This document shows positions 1-8,300 of a stretch of DNA of 28,704 nucleotides, one piece after another (position 1 is the stretch's first letter; each line of letters opens with the position of its first letter). The stretch covers positions 1 through 28,704 of the forward strand of contig NZ_CP075394.1 in the NCBI RefSeq assembly GCF_023035875.1, read 5' to 3'. The DNA comes from Borrelia puertoricensis (GTDB taxonomy: Bacteria > Spirochaetota > Spirochaetia > Borreliales > Borreliaceae). Made by a program: the position numbers and the translations under genes. The notes beneath the pieces are model-generated. The model was not told the origin of the DNA and made no database searches. It worked only from the letters and a program-made list of their open reading frames with translations.

Positions 1-26
1 TATTTAGTTTTTATTAGTATAAGAAA
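1..26. other. Left hairpin telomere
   Basis: The first bases contain TTAGTATA at 14-21, the Box 3 element conserved in Borrelia telomeres, at the usual distance of about 13 bases from the hairpin tip and preceded by a T-rich spacer. An equivalent element lies at the other end of the window in inverted orientation. ResT, encoded elsewhere in the genome, resolves such ends. The following stretch (27-157) is AT-rich with no gene that I can see. Confidence 0.85.
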
Positions 27-157
27 TAAGAAAAATTAGATATCAAATCATTCATTATACAAACCTAACCAAACAAATAAAATCGAAATAAACTTTCTAA
101 CCTATTCCATAATTCTTGTATCTCTTCTTTTAATCCTTTTTCCTCCAATTCTTCTCC

Positions 158-852
158 CTATATATTTTTTAAAGATCTAAGCAAAACCTCAATGGTTGCC
201 TCAATCTTTCTGGCATAATCATCAGCAGCCCTACAGTCTTCCTCAGCTTTTTGTTTAACTTCTCCTGCTTTTTTCCAAGCGTCAATAGCAACATCCATTT
301 TTTTTCAGCATCAAAAATTCTATTATCCTTATTATCTTCAACGGATACAGAATTCTTAATTTGAGCAAGTTCAGAAATAGCTTGATCCAACGCCTTATCA
401 GCTCTATTATACTCTTCAATAGATTTAGTCCAAATATCATAAAATTTACTAACCATATCTCTAGCCGCAAAGGACATTTTATAAAGATTTGCCAAAGTCT
501 CTTCATTATGTCCACCCCACCATTCCGAATTTTTAAATTCATTATCAAAATTTTCCAAAGAAGGTATATTAAAACCAATTTCATCTTTTTTCTCATTTTG
601 AACTTCAAAAATTATATCCTCTTGACCTACATTAACATTTTCTTCCTTAATTTCATCAAGTTCAAAATCTTGCTCCAAAACCTTATTACCATCTCTATTG
701 AAGGGAACGCTACCAATATTATCCTCAACAATACCATCATTACTAATCTTACTGATAATATTTCTTAAACTTTCACCATGATTACAACTTGTAATAAATA
801 AAACTAAAAACACTATTGATAATAAACTTACCTTGAGTCCCATAATATACAT
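158..852 (-). pseudogene. Frameshifted surface lipoprotein gene
   Basis: A lipoprotein signal peptide (MGLKVSLLSIV then FITSC, lipobox cysteine followed by NHGES) opens an acidic, helical protein. The uninterrupted frame ends at 169 with an unnatural tail. At the A8 tract (plus-strand T8 at 298-305) a shift of one base opens a fully plausible Lys/Glu/Ala-rich helical C-terminus (KMDVAIDAWKKAGEVKQKAE) ending in TAG at 158-160. One missing A therefore explains the break. The start is uncertain: ATG codons lie at 879, 852 and 843, none with a good ribosome site; 843 or 852 gives a normal 19-22 residue signal peptide. A TATAAT box lies at 888-893. It may belong to the end-of-plasmid lipoprotein family that includes BBG01 and BB0844, but that is recollection only. 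It is either a real pseudogene, a phase-variable gene or a homopolymer sequencing error. Confidence 0.6.
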
Positions 853-951
853 TTCATTTAATTGATGTATAAGGATCATAATATGTCATTATATTGCAAC
901 TTTATAAAATAAAGCATAATTTCAACAAAAATTTAAGAATTACATATTCAA

Positions 952-980
952 TACGGTTACCTTGTAATAAGGTAACCGTA
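952..980 (-). terminator. 12-bp hairpin after the P13 gene
   Basis: TACGGTTACCTT (952-963) and its exact complement AAGGTAACCGTA (969-980) flank a 5-base loop. It lies 47 bp past the stop of the P13-family gene and before the promoter of the left lipoprotein. It is the most GC-rich element in an AT-rich gap, so termination is likely, although the U-tract is poor. An operator role is possible. Confidence 0.5.
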
Positions 981-1027
981 AGTAAACATATTTAAACTAT
1001 ACTCAAATTCTATTTTAGATTCTATAA

Positions 1028-1558
1028 TCAATACTTCTTAGTAAAAGCAAGTTCAAACCCCAAACCAGCATTTTCGTTAAAATTTACTTCAAATTGGGGC
1101 TTAAATCCTCCCAAAGATATACCCAATTTTTCTCGAAGTTTCCTATTATAACTAGACGCATATGTAAATGGACTTATCATTTCAACAATTCGTGTTATAA
1201 ATAAAGTCATTCCACCTAAAGACACCAAAGATAATGCAAACGTTGGTGTTTCAATACCTTTATATTGAGAAAGAGAATATATACCACCACTAATCAAACC
1301 TACACCCAACATATCAAATCCTAAAATCAGTAATCCACCAGTAAAATTTCCTTGCATGAATGAACCTGTACCAAAACCCACAAAAAAATTCAATAAAAAA
1401 GGCACTAAAGTACTTTGTTTATGAAGTTCATAAAGTAACAACTTGTTATCCATATTACCTTCAGTAGCCACAGTATCAGAAGCCATCTCATCATAATTTT
1501 GGGCAAAACTAACAACAATACAAACAAAAAATAACATTAAAATTAATACTTGTTTCAT
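1028..1558 (-). CDS. P13-family outer-membrane channel protein
   Basis: About 176 aa. It has a cleavable signal peptide (MKQVLILMLFF..., likely cut after SFA) and the P13 core: LVPFLLNFFVGFGTGSFMQG, then a GG-LILGFD-GVGLISGG hydrophobic segment, then TRIVEMISPFTYASSYNRKL, and an LG-ISLGGFKPQFEV...GLGFELAF tail. This matches Borrelia P13 (BB0034) and plasmid paralogues such as BBA01. P13 forms small pores in the outer membrane and its C-terminus is processed by CtpA. I start at the ATG at 1558 because AGGTGG sits 5 bases upstream; a GTG three codons earlier lacks such a site. The gene has its own extended -10 promoter and stands alone between divergent-looking repeats and a hairpin. Which P13 paralogue it is cannot be told from sequence alone. 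Confidence 0.9.
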   Translation of the reverse strand: MKQVLILMLFFVCIVVSFAQNYDEMASDTVATEGNMDNKLLLYELHKQSTLVPFLLNFFVGFGTGSFMQGNFTGGLLILGFDMLGVGLISGGIYSLSQYKGIETPTFALSLVSLGGMTLFITRIVEMISPFTYASSYNRKLREKLGISLGGFKPQFEVNFNENAGLGFELAFTKKY

Positions 1559-1610
1559 AAACACCACCTTACCTTCCCAAAAAAATGCTCAACATTTTCA
1601 TAATATCCAT

Positions 1611-1619
1611 ATTATAACA
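1611..1619 (-). promoter_or_regulatory. Extended -10 promoter of the P13 gene
   Basis: On the minus strand TGTTATAAT is a perfect extended -10 (TGn-TATAAT), about 46 nt of leader before the chosen ATG. The surrounding 15-mer ATTATAACATATAAA (plus, 1611-1625) recurs exactly before the Bdr-like gene at 5144-5158. No good -35 is visible, as expected for an extended -10. Confidence 0.55.
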
Positions 1620-1691
1620 TATAAAATCAATAATTCTCTTACCCCATAAATCAAGGATACTTTGAGTTTCTTTCTATTTATTTTTCATATT

Positions 1692-2810
1692 TTATTTTCT
1701 CTTCTCGCTCTTTTTTCCTCTATTTAGTATCTCTTGAACCAAAACACGAATCTCTGTTCCTCTTATTTCAACCTTTCTAACCGCATCATTAGCATTGTTA
1801 CTATTGACCAATGCATCAAATGTATTGTAAAAATATTCTGCTGTCATATCTTCCCTCTTCAAATGATTAATTGTCAGAAAAAAAATCATCTTGTGTGCTG
1901 TAACACTTAACATACTATCATAGTCCCTTATTTTCTGACTAAGATTTACAAGTTCTTCCATAGTAGAATACTCGTCAAAAGTACGTCGATTTATCAGGTT
2001 GCCAAAACTTCTAGATAAGGAATCGAAAGTAGCATATGACATATGGCATAACATATCCAATAAATTTCTAATAGCAGTCCGATATCGATTAGATAGCCTC
2101 AATCTCTCTGATGCATCCATACTACGATAAGTGGACTCAAAAACACTACGAGAGGGATACATTGTATATATTGCAAATGCTAAAGCATAAATAAGATCAG
2201 GATGATGATGCATAGATGCATAAATAACTTCTTCACTGAAATTATAGTACCATTCTCTTACGTCAAATATCTCACTATAGACCAAAAACGGAAAACCTTT
2301 TCCTCCTCCATTAACAGGTTCATCACATTTAATATCATGTTTAAATGTATAAAGATCTTCTTTTGCTCTATAAAATTGTTTTAAAGCTTCCTCTTTCGTT
2401 GTTGCTTCTTGTTTTTCTAGATCCCCTAAAAATAAATCGAAATCTATCGGCTTAACAATTATATCATTTTGTTCACCTGAAGGAGGAGGAACATCAGGAG
2501 GAGGAGGAACATCAGGAGGAGGAGGAACATCAGGAGGAGGAGGAACATCAGGAGGAGGAGGAACATCAGGAGGAGGAGGAACATCAGGAGGAGGAGGAAC
2601 ATCAGGAGGAGGAGGAACATCAGGAGGAGGAGGAACATCAGGAGGAGGAGGAACATCAGGAGGAGTAACGACACCACTAGGAGGATGGACCATTTTATTT
2701 GACCTAGCTCCAAATAATTTTTGAGCTAAACTTCCTTCTTCTCTTATTTTTGAATTATGACCACAACCTATCACAAACACAACAAAAAACATTATACTTA
2801 CTCTTACCAT
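1692..2810 (-). CDS. Surface lipoprotein with proline-rich repeat stalk
   Basis: 372 aa. A short signal peptide (MVRVSIMFFVVFVIGC) ends in a lipobox with Cys16. After about 30 linker residues comes a rigid stalk of ten DV-spaced proline clusters (unit PPPPDV), residues about 49-110. A globular helical domain follows (about 125-365) containing SMHHHPDLIYALAFAIYTMY and a basic tail. I do not recognise this domain. The organisation (lipid anchor, polyproline spacer, C-terminal head) suggests a surface protein whose head is held away from the membrane. The start is firm: GGAG lies 8 bases before the ATG. The upstream region is an unusual array of TATAAT-bearing repeats. The stalk DNA is a perfect 18-bp tandem repeat, so length is expected to vary between isolates. 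Function unknown. Confidence 0.75.
   Translation of the reverse strand: MVRVSIMFFVVFVIGCGHNSKIREEGSLAQKLFGARSNKMVHPPSGVVTPPDVPPPPDVPPPPDVPPPPDVPPPPDVPPPPDVPPPPDVPPPPDVPPPPDVPPPPDVPPPSGEQNDIIVKPIDFDLFLGDLEKQEATTKEEALKQFYRAKEDLYTFKHDIKCDEPVNGGGKGFPFLVYSEIFDVREWYYNFSEEVIYASMHHHPDLIYALAFAIYTMYPSRSVFESTYRSMDASERLRLSNRYRTAIRNLLDMLCHMSYATFDSLSRSFGNLINRRTFDEYSTMEELVNLSQKIRDYDSMLSVTAHKMIFFLTINHLKREDMTAEYFYNTFDALVNSNNANDAVRKVEIRGTEIRVLVQEILNRGKKSEKRK
2491..2664 (-). repeat. 18-bp tandem repeat, 10 copies (PPPPDV stalk)
   Basis: The plus-strand unit ACATCAGGAGGAGGAGGA recurs with exact 18-base spacing (ACATCA at 2491, 2509, 2527 ... 2653). It is in frame, so copy-number change alters stalk length by six residues without breaking the gene. 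Confidence 0.95.
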
Positions 2811-2826
2811 TAAAATTCTCCTTTTT

Positions 2827-2966
2827 TATATTTATTATAACTTCTATATTTATTATAACTTCTATATTATATAACTTCTATATTATATAACTTCTATATT
2901 ATATAACTTCTATATTTATTATAACTTCTATATTATATAACTTCTATATTATATAACTTCTATATT
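2827..2966. repeat. Mixed 16/18-bp repeat array carrying TATAAT boxes
   Basis: TAACTTCTATATT occurs eight times, starting at 2838, 2856, 2872, 2888, 2904, 2922, 2938 and 2954. The spacings are 18,16,16,16,18,16,16: two unit lengths that differ by two bases. Read on the minus strand, every unit holds a TATAAT hexamer. The array fills the gap directly upstream of the proline-stalk lipoprotein gene (start 2810). Confidence 0.9.
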
Positions 2967-2982
2967 AAATTTATTAGAACTT

Positions 2983-4221
2983 TTAACTATTATTATTCAG
3001 CATATCATCAACATTAAGTACCAATCTTTGTTTCTCTCTTATAACCAAACCTCTATTCATTAAATCCGATAGATAATTCCTTATTCTATAATACGATAAA
3101 TTCGTATCTCTCTTAATGTCCCTCAAAGACTTTATGGTACGATTATCATATTCTAAATTAGATGCAATAAATTCAAGTGATTCATCAACACTTTTAGACG
3201 GTTTTTTATTCTTTTGCGAACTAGGAATACGACCACCTTGTACCTTTTTAACCTTACTTCTTGTAGATAATGGAACAGAGTGTAATAACTTTTGTTCATA
3301 AAACTTATGATAAGCATTCTGTATTATACAAAATACCATTGCTAAAAATATATCTAGACATACAGACAATAATAGTAATGAATAAACAAAAATTATATTA
3401 AGATAATCATCACGAGCAATAACAACAGATGTCCCATTTAAAACATTAGCCGCTTTAATGCGATTATTATTTATAGCTGTTGTTTCAATCAAATTACCAA
3501 GTTTAAAACGCAAATCCCTTAAAGATTGTAAATGCTCATCCCTTTGATTAAACAAAATCTTATTCTCTTTGCTTGCATTCTCAATTTCTATCATGTAATC
3601 TTGCTTCATAGTTTTATATGTATAGTCTAAGCTCAAATGTTTATTCTTGGCAAATTCTATACGATCATTATTATTCTTTATCTTAACATCAATACTAGCT
3701 ATTTCACCTTCAATTATTCGCTCTTTATTAAAGAGTAGCTTACGAAGACCTTCTTCTTTTTCTCTTTGACTTTTTTTAATACTTACAACAGTATCCCTAA
3801 TAGTATCTTCAAACATCAAGCTAAAGAAACTCTCAAAACTCATCCATGAACTTACAGACTGTGTTACAAGTCCTATTACTAATAATACAAATATTGCTAC
3901 TCTCTCTAAGCATGCAAATACTGAAGAGTTAAACATACCTTCAACCACACGCTTCCTTAGTAAATACAGAAAATACAACAATATTGAAGATGGTACCATT
4001 ATAATGACTATTGTAAATGGTAGTGTAAAATATAAGCTAGAATTACTACTAACATTATAACTTGAAATCCCTCTATGAGAATGTAACACATTGAATAAAA
4101 ATAAGAACAGAGCAAACATTATCAACCAAATGTTACGAATAAAAAATTCAACATTAAATCTCAGGGAATCTCGAATACTAAACTCAACATTAATATCTTT
4201 TTTATTGTTTTTACCTATCAT
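2983..4221 (-). CDS. Membrane protein with coiled coil and C-terminal winged-helix-like domain
   Basis: 412 aa, function unknown. Visible layout: basic N-terminus; three hydrophobic segments (about 31-46, 63-88, 106-123); a charged helical or coiled-coil stretch (about 140-265); a fourth long hydrophobic segment (about 274-300); a basic Ser/Pro linker (305-345); and a C-terminal domain (about 348-405, ESLEFIASNL...DIKRDTNLSYYRIRNYLSDL) that reads like a winged helix-turn-helix with final beta-wing (GLVIREKQRLVL). Membrane plus DNA-binding halves would suit tethering of plasmid or phage DNA, or membrane-linked regulation; this is inference. The ATG is preceded by GAGGGG. It follows a nine-copy 19-bp repeat array and lies downstream of the Bdr-like gene, on the same strand. 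Confidence 0.7.
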   Translation of the reverse strand: MIGKNNKKDINVEFSIRDSLRFNVEFFIRNIWLIMFALFLFLFNVLHSHRGISSYNVSSNSSLYFTLPFTIVIIMVPSSILLYFLYLLRKRVVEGMFNSSVFACLERVAIFVLLVIGLVTQSVSSWMSFESFFSLMFEDTIRDTVVSIKKSQREKEEGLRKLLFNKERIIEGEIASIDVKIKNNNDRIEFAKNKHLSLDYTYKTMKQDYMIEIENASKENKILFNQRDEHLQSLRDLRFKLGNLIETTAINNNRIKAANVLNGTSVVIARDDYLNIIFVYSLLLLSVCLDIFLAMVFCIIQNAYHKFYEQKLLHSVPLSTRSKVKKVQGGRIPSSQKNKKPSKSVDESLEFIASNLEYDNRTIKSLRDIKRDTNLSYYRIRNYLSDLMNRGLVIREKQRLVLNVDDMLNNNS

Positions 4222-4250
4222 AAAAGCCCCTCTACCCTAACTATATTACC

Positions 4251-4420
4251 AAACTGTAATGAAATACTCAAACTGTAATGAAATACTCAAACTGTAATGA
4301 AATACTCAAACTGTAATGAAATACTCAAACTGTAATGAAATACTCAAACTGTAATGAAATACTCAAACTGTAATGAAATACTCAAACTGTAATGAAATAC
4401 TCAAACTGTAATGAAATACA
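4251..4420. repeat. 19-bp direct repeat, 9 copies (iteron-like)
   Basis: AAACTGTAATGAAATACTC repeats head to tail from 4251 at 19-bp steps; the ninth copy (4403) is truncated by one base. Copies are identical and there are no spacers, so it is not a CRISPR. It occupies almost the whole gap between the Bdr-like gene and the membrane/winged-helix gene. The size and regularity resemble plasmid iterons, centromere repeats or a repressor array, but no role is shown. Confidence 0.95.
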
Positions 4421-4434
4421 AATTACTGTCTCTA

Positions 4435-5109
4435 CTAAGAAATTCCTAAATATTTTCCTAAAGACACAAATAACTGTGCTACAAAATATGACGCAGCAAG
4501 TGCAGCAACAACTGTTAAAGATGAAACTAACTGACCCTTAAATCCTAACTTGCTCTCAATCAAAGTCAATCGAGAATTAATTTGTACTAAATCAGTTTTA
4601 ACAACCTCTATCTTTTCATCAAGTTTATCTATCCTAGTATCAAGTTTATCTATCTTTTCATTTAGTCTGGTCTCTACACTATCTATCTTTTCATTTAGTC
4701 TGGTCTCTACACTATCTATCTTTTCATTTAGTCTAGTCTCTACATTATCTATCTTTTCATTTAGTCTAGTCTCTACACTATCTATCTTTTCATTTAGTCT
4801 AGTCTCTACACTATCTATCTTTTCATTTAGTCTAGTCTCTACATTATCTATCTTTTCATTTAGTCTAGTCTCTACACTATCTATCTTTTCATTTAACTCA
4901 TTCCTAAATATATTGATCTTGTCATCTAAATAATGAAAATTATCCAACATCCTATCTTGAAAAATATCAAACTTTTCTTCAAGAACATAATAACTAATAA
5001 TATGACCATCAAATGTCACACTATGATAACCCTTCTTAACTCTCTCCGGTCTAACTGCGCTCTTAGCTATATCTTCATCATTTACTCGTTCTTTTACTTC
5101 AACACTCAT
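4435..5109 (-). CDS. Bdr-like coiled-coil repeat protein, C-terminal membrane anchor
   Basis: 224 aa. The N-terminal 60 residues (MSVEVKERVNDEDIAK...) are not the usual Bdr head. Residues 72-159 are eight 11-residue repeats LNEKID(S/N)VETR, which predict a long coiled coil of the Bdr type. After a helical linker (KLDEKIEVVKTDLVQINSRL) comes a single C-terminal membrane segment (about 192-214). Bdr proteins are inner-membrane repeat proteins found on nearly all Borrelia plasmids, with unknown role. The position just past the late-operon terminator, with its own extended -10 promoter, shows it is a separate unit. The ATG has AGAGG 6 bases upstream. The second, orthodox Bdr at 26727-27479 has a different head and repeats. 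Confidence 0.75.
   Translation of the reverse strand: MSVEVKERVNDEDIAKSAVRPERVKKGYHSVTFDGHIISYYVLEEKFDIFQDRMLDNFHYLDDKINIFRNELNEKIDSVETRLNEKIDNVETRLNEKIDSVETRLNEKIDSVETRLNEKIDNVETRLNEKIDSVETRLNEKIDSVETRLNEKIDKLDTRIDKLDEKIEVVKTDLVQINSRLTLIESKLGFKGQLVSSLTVVAALAASYFVAQLFVSLGKYLGIS
4633..4896 (-). repeat. 33-bp in-frame tandem repeat, 8 copies
   Basis: The repeats encode LNEKID-xVETR units at residues 72, 83, 94, 105, 116, 127, 138 and 149. Serine and asparagine variants alternate and the last unit has drifted (KLDTR). Copy number is expected to vary. Confidence 0.9.
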
Positions 5110-5143
5110 ATAAAACCTCTATTAATTCTTTATAGTTTAATTA

Positions 5144-5152
5144 ATTATAACA
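5144..5152 (-). promoter_or_regulatory. Extended -10 promoter of the Bdr-like gene
   Basis: TGTTATAAT on the minus strand lies about 35 nt before the ATG at 5109. It shares an exact 15-base core with the P13 promoter at 1611-1625. Confidence 0.5.
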
Positions 5153-5193
5153 TATAAATATATTCAATTAAGAAGAAGGAATTCTTTATAAAA

Positions 5194-5229
5194 GAATAAA
5201 GTCAATAACAAAAGTTATTGACTTTATTC
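5194..5229 (-). terminator. Late-operon terminator hairpin
   Basis: GAATAAAGTCAATAAC (5194-5209), a four-base loop and the exact complement (5214-5229) form a perfect 16-bp stem. On the minus strand it is followed by TTTTATAAAG. It lies 120 bp beyond the tape-measure stop, the last gene of the long minus-strand operon. The rest of the gap to 5348 is AT-rich with nothing else evident. Confidence 0.7.
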
Positions 5230-5348
5230 ATAGTGTAACACAGAAAGGATAATAAATTATCTTGCTGTGAACAACAAATAATATTGTATACATAATTTCA
5301 GAAAAAGTCAAGTGATTTTTACAATTATCTTAAAATATTTGTATCAAG

Positions 5349-8300
5349 TTATTCTGCCATCCTAAAACTCATTGAATGCTCACGTGCTTTAAGCATACGA
5401 ACAAGCTTATCAGCATCTAAAACATCACCATTGAAATTGTAATTATTAATAATTACTTGTCCCTTCCCATTGCCCTCGCTTTTTTGTATTTTATTTATTT
5501 CTTCTGCAATAATTCTTGCTTCAAGATTACGCAAATTTTCATCAATTGGGGCGGGTGTTACTCTTATAAGCTCGCTTTGTCCCATTTCACTAGTCATAAG
5601 TCCTGCACCAGGAATATATGTGGGCTTTGTTGTCATAAAATGAGCTCCCTTGCGTGCAAACTTGATCTCTTGCACAGAGCTTGCGGATCTTACCTTAGCT
5701 ATTCTATTTAAAATTTCATCTAATAATCCTTCAGCACGCTTTAAATCTCTATCTCGATTCCAATAAAAATTATACGAATTTATCTTATCAATTTCTGCCT
5801 GAGCTTTAATTCGCTCCCCTTCTAAATTCTCAAGTTTACGGTGACGCTCCATTTCAATTTTTTTAGATTCTTCAGCACCAGTTACTGCTACACTCTCTTG
5901 TTGTCTTTTAGTTTGATACTCACTCTCTACTTGTGCAATCCGTTTTTGAAACTCTTCACCAGATATTTGTCCCTTACTTTGTGCTTGCCTTAAGAACTCA
6001 ATCTCTTTACTATATTGGTCATCAAGCTCTCCTAACTTATCTTTTCGCATTGCAATCTCACGATCAAACCCTTCCTCAATACGAGCAAGTCCAACCTCAC
6101 TCTGTTTAGCTAGCTCCTCTAAATCCTTGTCACGACGCTCTTCAATCTCTTTAATTCTCTGTTCTTCCAACCCTTTAAAAATACCTACAGTAAAACTTAA
6201 AGCAGCTGAAGCCATTGATCCCCAAGGCCCCATACTTGCTAGCATGTCTTTTGATACATCAAATAATGACTGAGTAAGGGTATCTGCACCATTACCTGCT
6301 ACAACTCCTTTTCCTAAATCTTCAGTAACAATTTTATTTACAACTCCTATAACACTATCAAAAAGTAAACTAAAATTACTACCTAAACTCTCAGCTGCTG
6401 CTTCTGTTTGACTTACAATTTGAAGCAAAGTATTCCTGTTTGACTCATTAAGTCTCTCAAACTCTCCCTTATGTGACTCTGCAAAATCATGGTAAAGTTT
6501 ATTAATCTCAGTTTGCATCTCAGCACTAGCCTTTTCTCTCTCAGCTAAAGGACGCATCATTAATTCAAACTGCATTAAAGTCACCTTCTGTTGCAAAGCT
6601 TTATGTGATTCTACAAATGACCTGTCAGTAGCAGTCTTACCAAATTCATTAACTCCTCTCTGAAGCGTCGTTAGCAAATTTTTATTTGATTCACTTAGAG
6701 ACTTAAAATTCTTTAAATATTTATCAACAAATGCTTTTTGCTTGTCATTAATAGTACTAGCAAGGTCTCTCATTGCTTTCTCTTGAGCTTCATATGGAAG
6801 CATCAAAATCTCTCTATTAAGTCTTGCTATTTCATTTTGCAAATCCTTATGTTCATTTACAAAATCAAAATTAGCCTTAGCAAAATTATTAACATCCCTC
6901 TCAACATTGGCAAGTGTTTTTTGATTCTCATCAGTTAGCAAGTCAAAACTTGCTCCATACTTAGCAATAAATGCCTTATTTTTAGCATTAATTATAGACT
7001 CTAAACGACGGGTAGCCTTTTCTTGCTCCTCTAAAGGTTTTAGTGCTAATTCCCTTTGCATTTTGAAAATCTGTTTTTGCAAATCCGAATAATCGGCAAT
7101 CATTTGTTTATTGAAATTATCTTTATCAATTTTATCTTGGTTCTTAAGTCTCTCCTCTCCAGACTTTTTATCCTCAAAAGGAGTTCTCAAAGGATCATCT
7201 TTGCTTAGACCTAAAATTTTTAACATCTTATCCCAAATATCACTTGCCAAATTTGAAACTCTTTCAAAAAGCTTGATAATTGGATCAAATGCAACTTTAA
7301 ATCCTTCAACAAATTTACCACCAACATAGAATACAATCTCTTTAAGCTTACCAAAGAGATCCTTTACTGATGAGCTAATATTATTTAGAGGCCTTACAAG
7401 CAGTAAAAACCCTTGTTTTATCTTCTCAAAACCCATCATAAGAATGTTAAACCACAATTTAAATCCCTCGACAACTTTATTACCAACATAAGATACAATC
7501 TGTTTTATCTTATCAAAAACCATCATCATGGCATTCAACCACAATTTAAATCCAGCAATCCATGTTTCAATAAAATAATTTACAAGATCTCCCAATTTAT
7601 TGAATAAAAAAATTGTAGACGAGATTATTTTTGTAAGAGGCTCTAAAAAACCTACAATTAACCATTGCTTCATTTTTTCAAAACCTATCATAAGGAGTTC
7701 AAGCGCTTGACCAAGATCAAGGTAAAGTTTCTCACTCATTTTAGATGTTTGAAGCTGGGCATCTGCTAAAGTTTTTGCTTCACGAGCAGTATTTTTGTAA
7801 AATTTACCACCCTCACTTGTAGCCTTTCTTAAGGCACCACTTAATTCTTCAAATCCAAGTCTACCCTCACTTGCCATTTTAAATAAAGAATCGCCTGCTA
7901 CTCCTGCCTCTTCTGCCAAAATACCAGTAATATCAACTCCAGCATTACAAAGAGACTCAAGATCCTCTAATGCAATCCTATTACTAGCCTCTACTTTAGA
8001 GTAAACTTCAACTAACTTTTCAAGTCCTTCGCTACTACCACCTGCTGCTTCTCCAAACATACGCATTCGCTCACTAACTTCAGAAGCAGTTGCTCCATAA
8101 GAAAGCATGGTTTTAGCTGCATTATTTATAGCCTCACAAGTAAACAACGTCTCTTCACCAAACGACCTCATATCATAAGCTAAGGCCCTCCCCACTTCAG
8201 CATTACCTAACATATTAGAAAAGACACCAACCTCTTCATTAAATGAAGCTACAGAGTCTAGAGACCCTGTAAATATACCTGAAATAGCTGAACCTATCTT

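Noticed and set aside
361..768. Plus-strand 135-aa ORF opposite the left lipoprotein
   Set aside because: Isoleucine/phenylalanine-rich antisense frame typical of AT-rich shadows; the opposite strand has a lipobox protein.
2459..2713. Minus-strand 84-aa hydrophobic LLLLMF repeat ORF
   Set aside because: Out-of-frame reading of the 18-bp proline repeat inside the lipoprotein gene; mimics a membrane protein by chance.
4251..4420. CRISPR array
   Set aside because: The 19-bp units are directly adjacent with no unique spacers and there are no cas genes.
4550..4933. Plus-strand Ser/Leu-rich 127-aa ORF
   Set aside because: It is the antisense reading of the 33-bp repeats in the Bdr-like gene, with no ribosome site.
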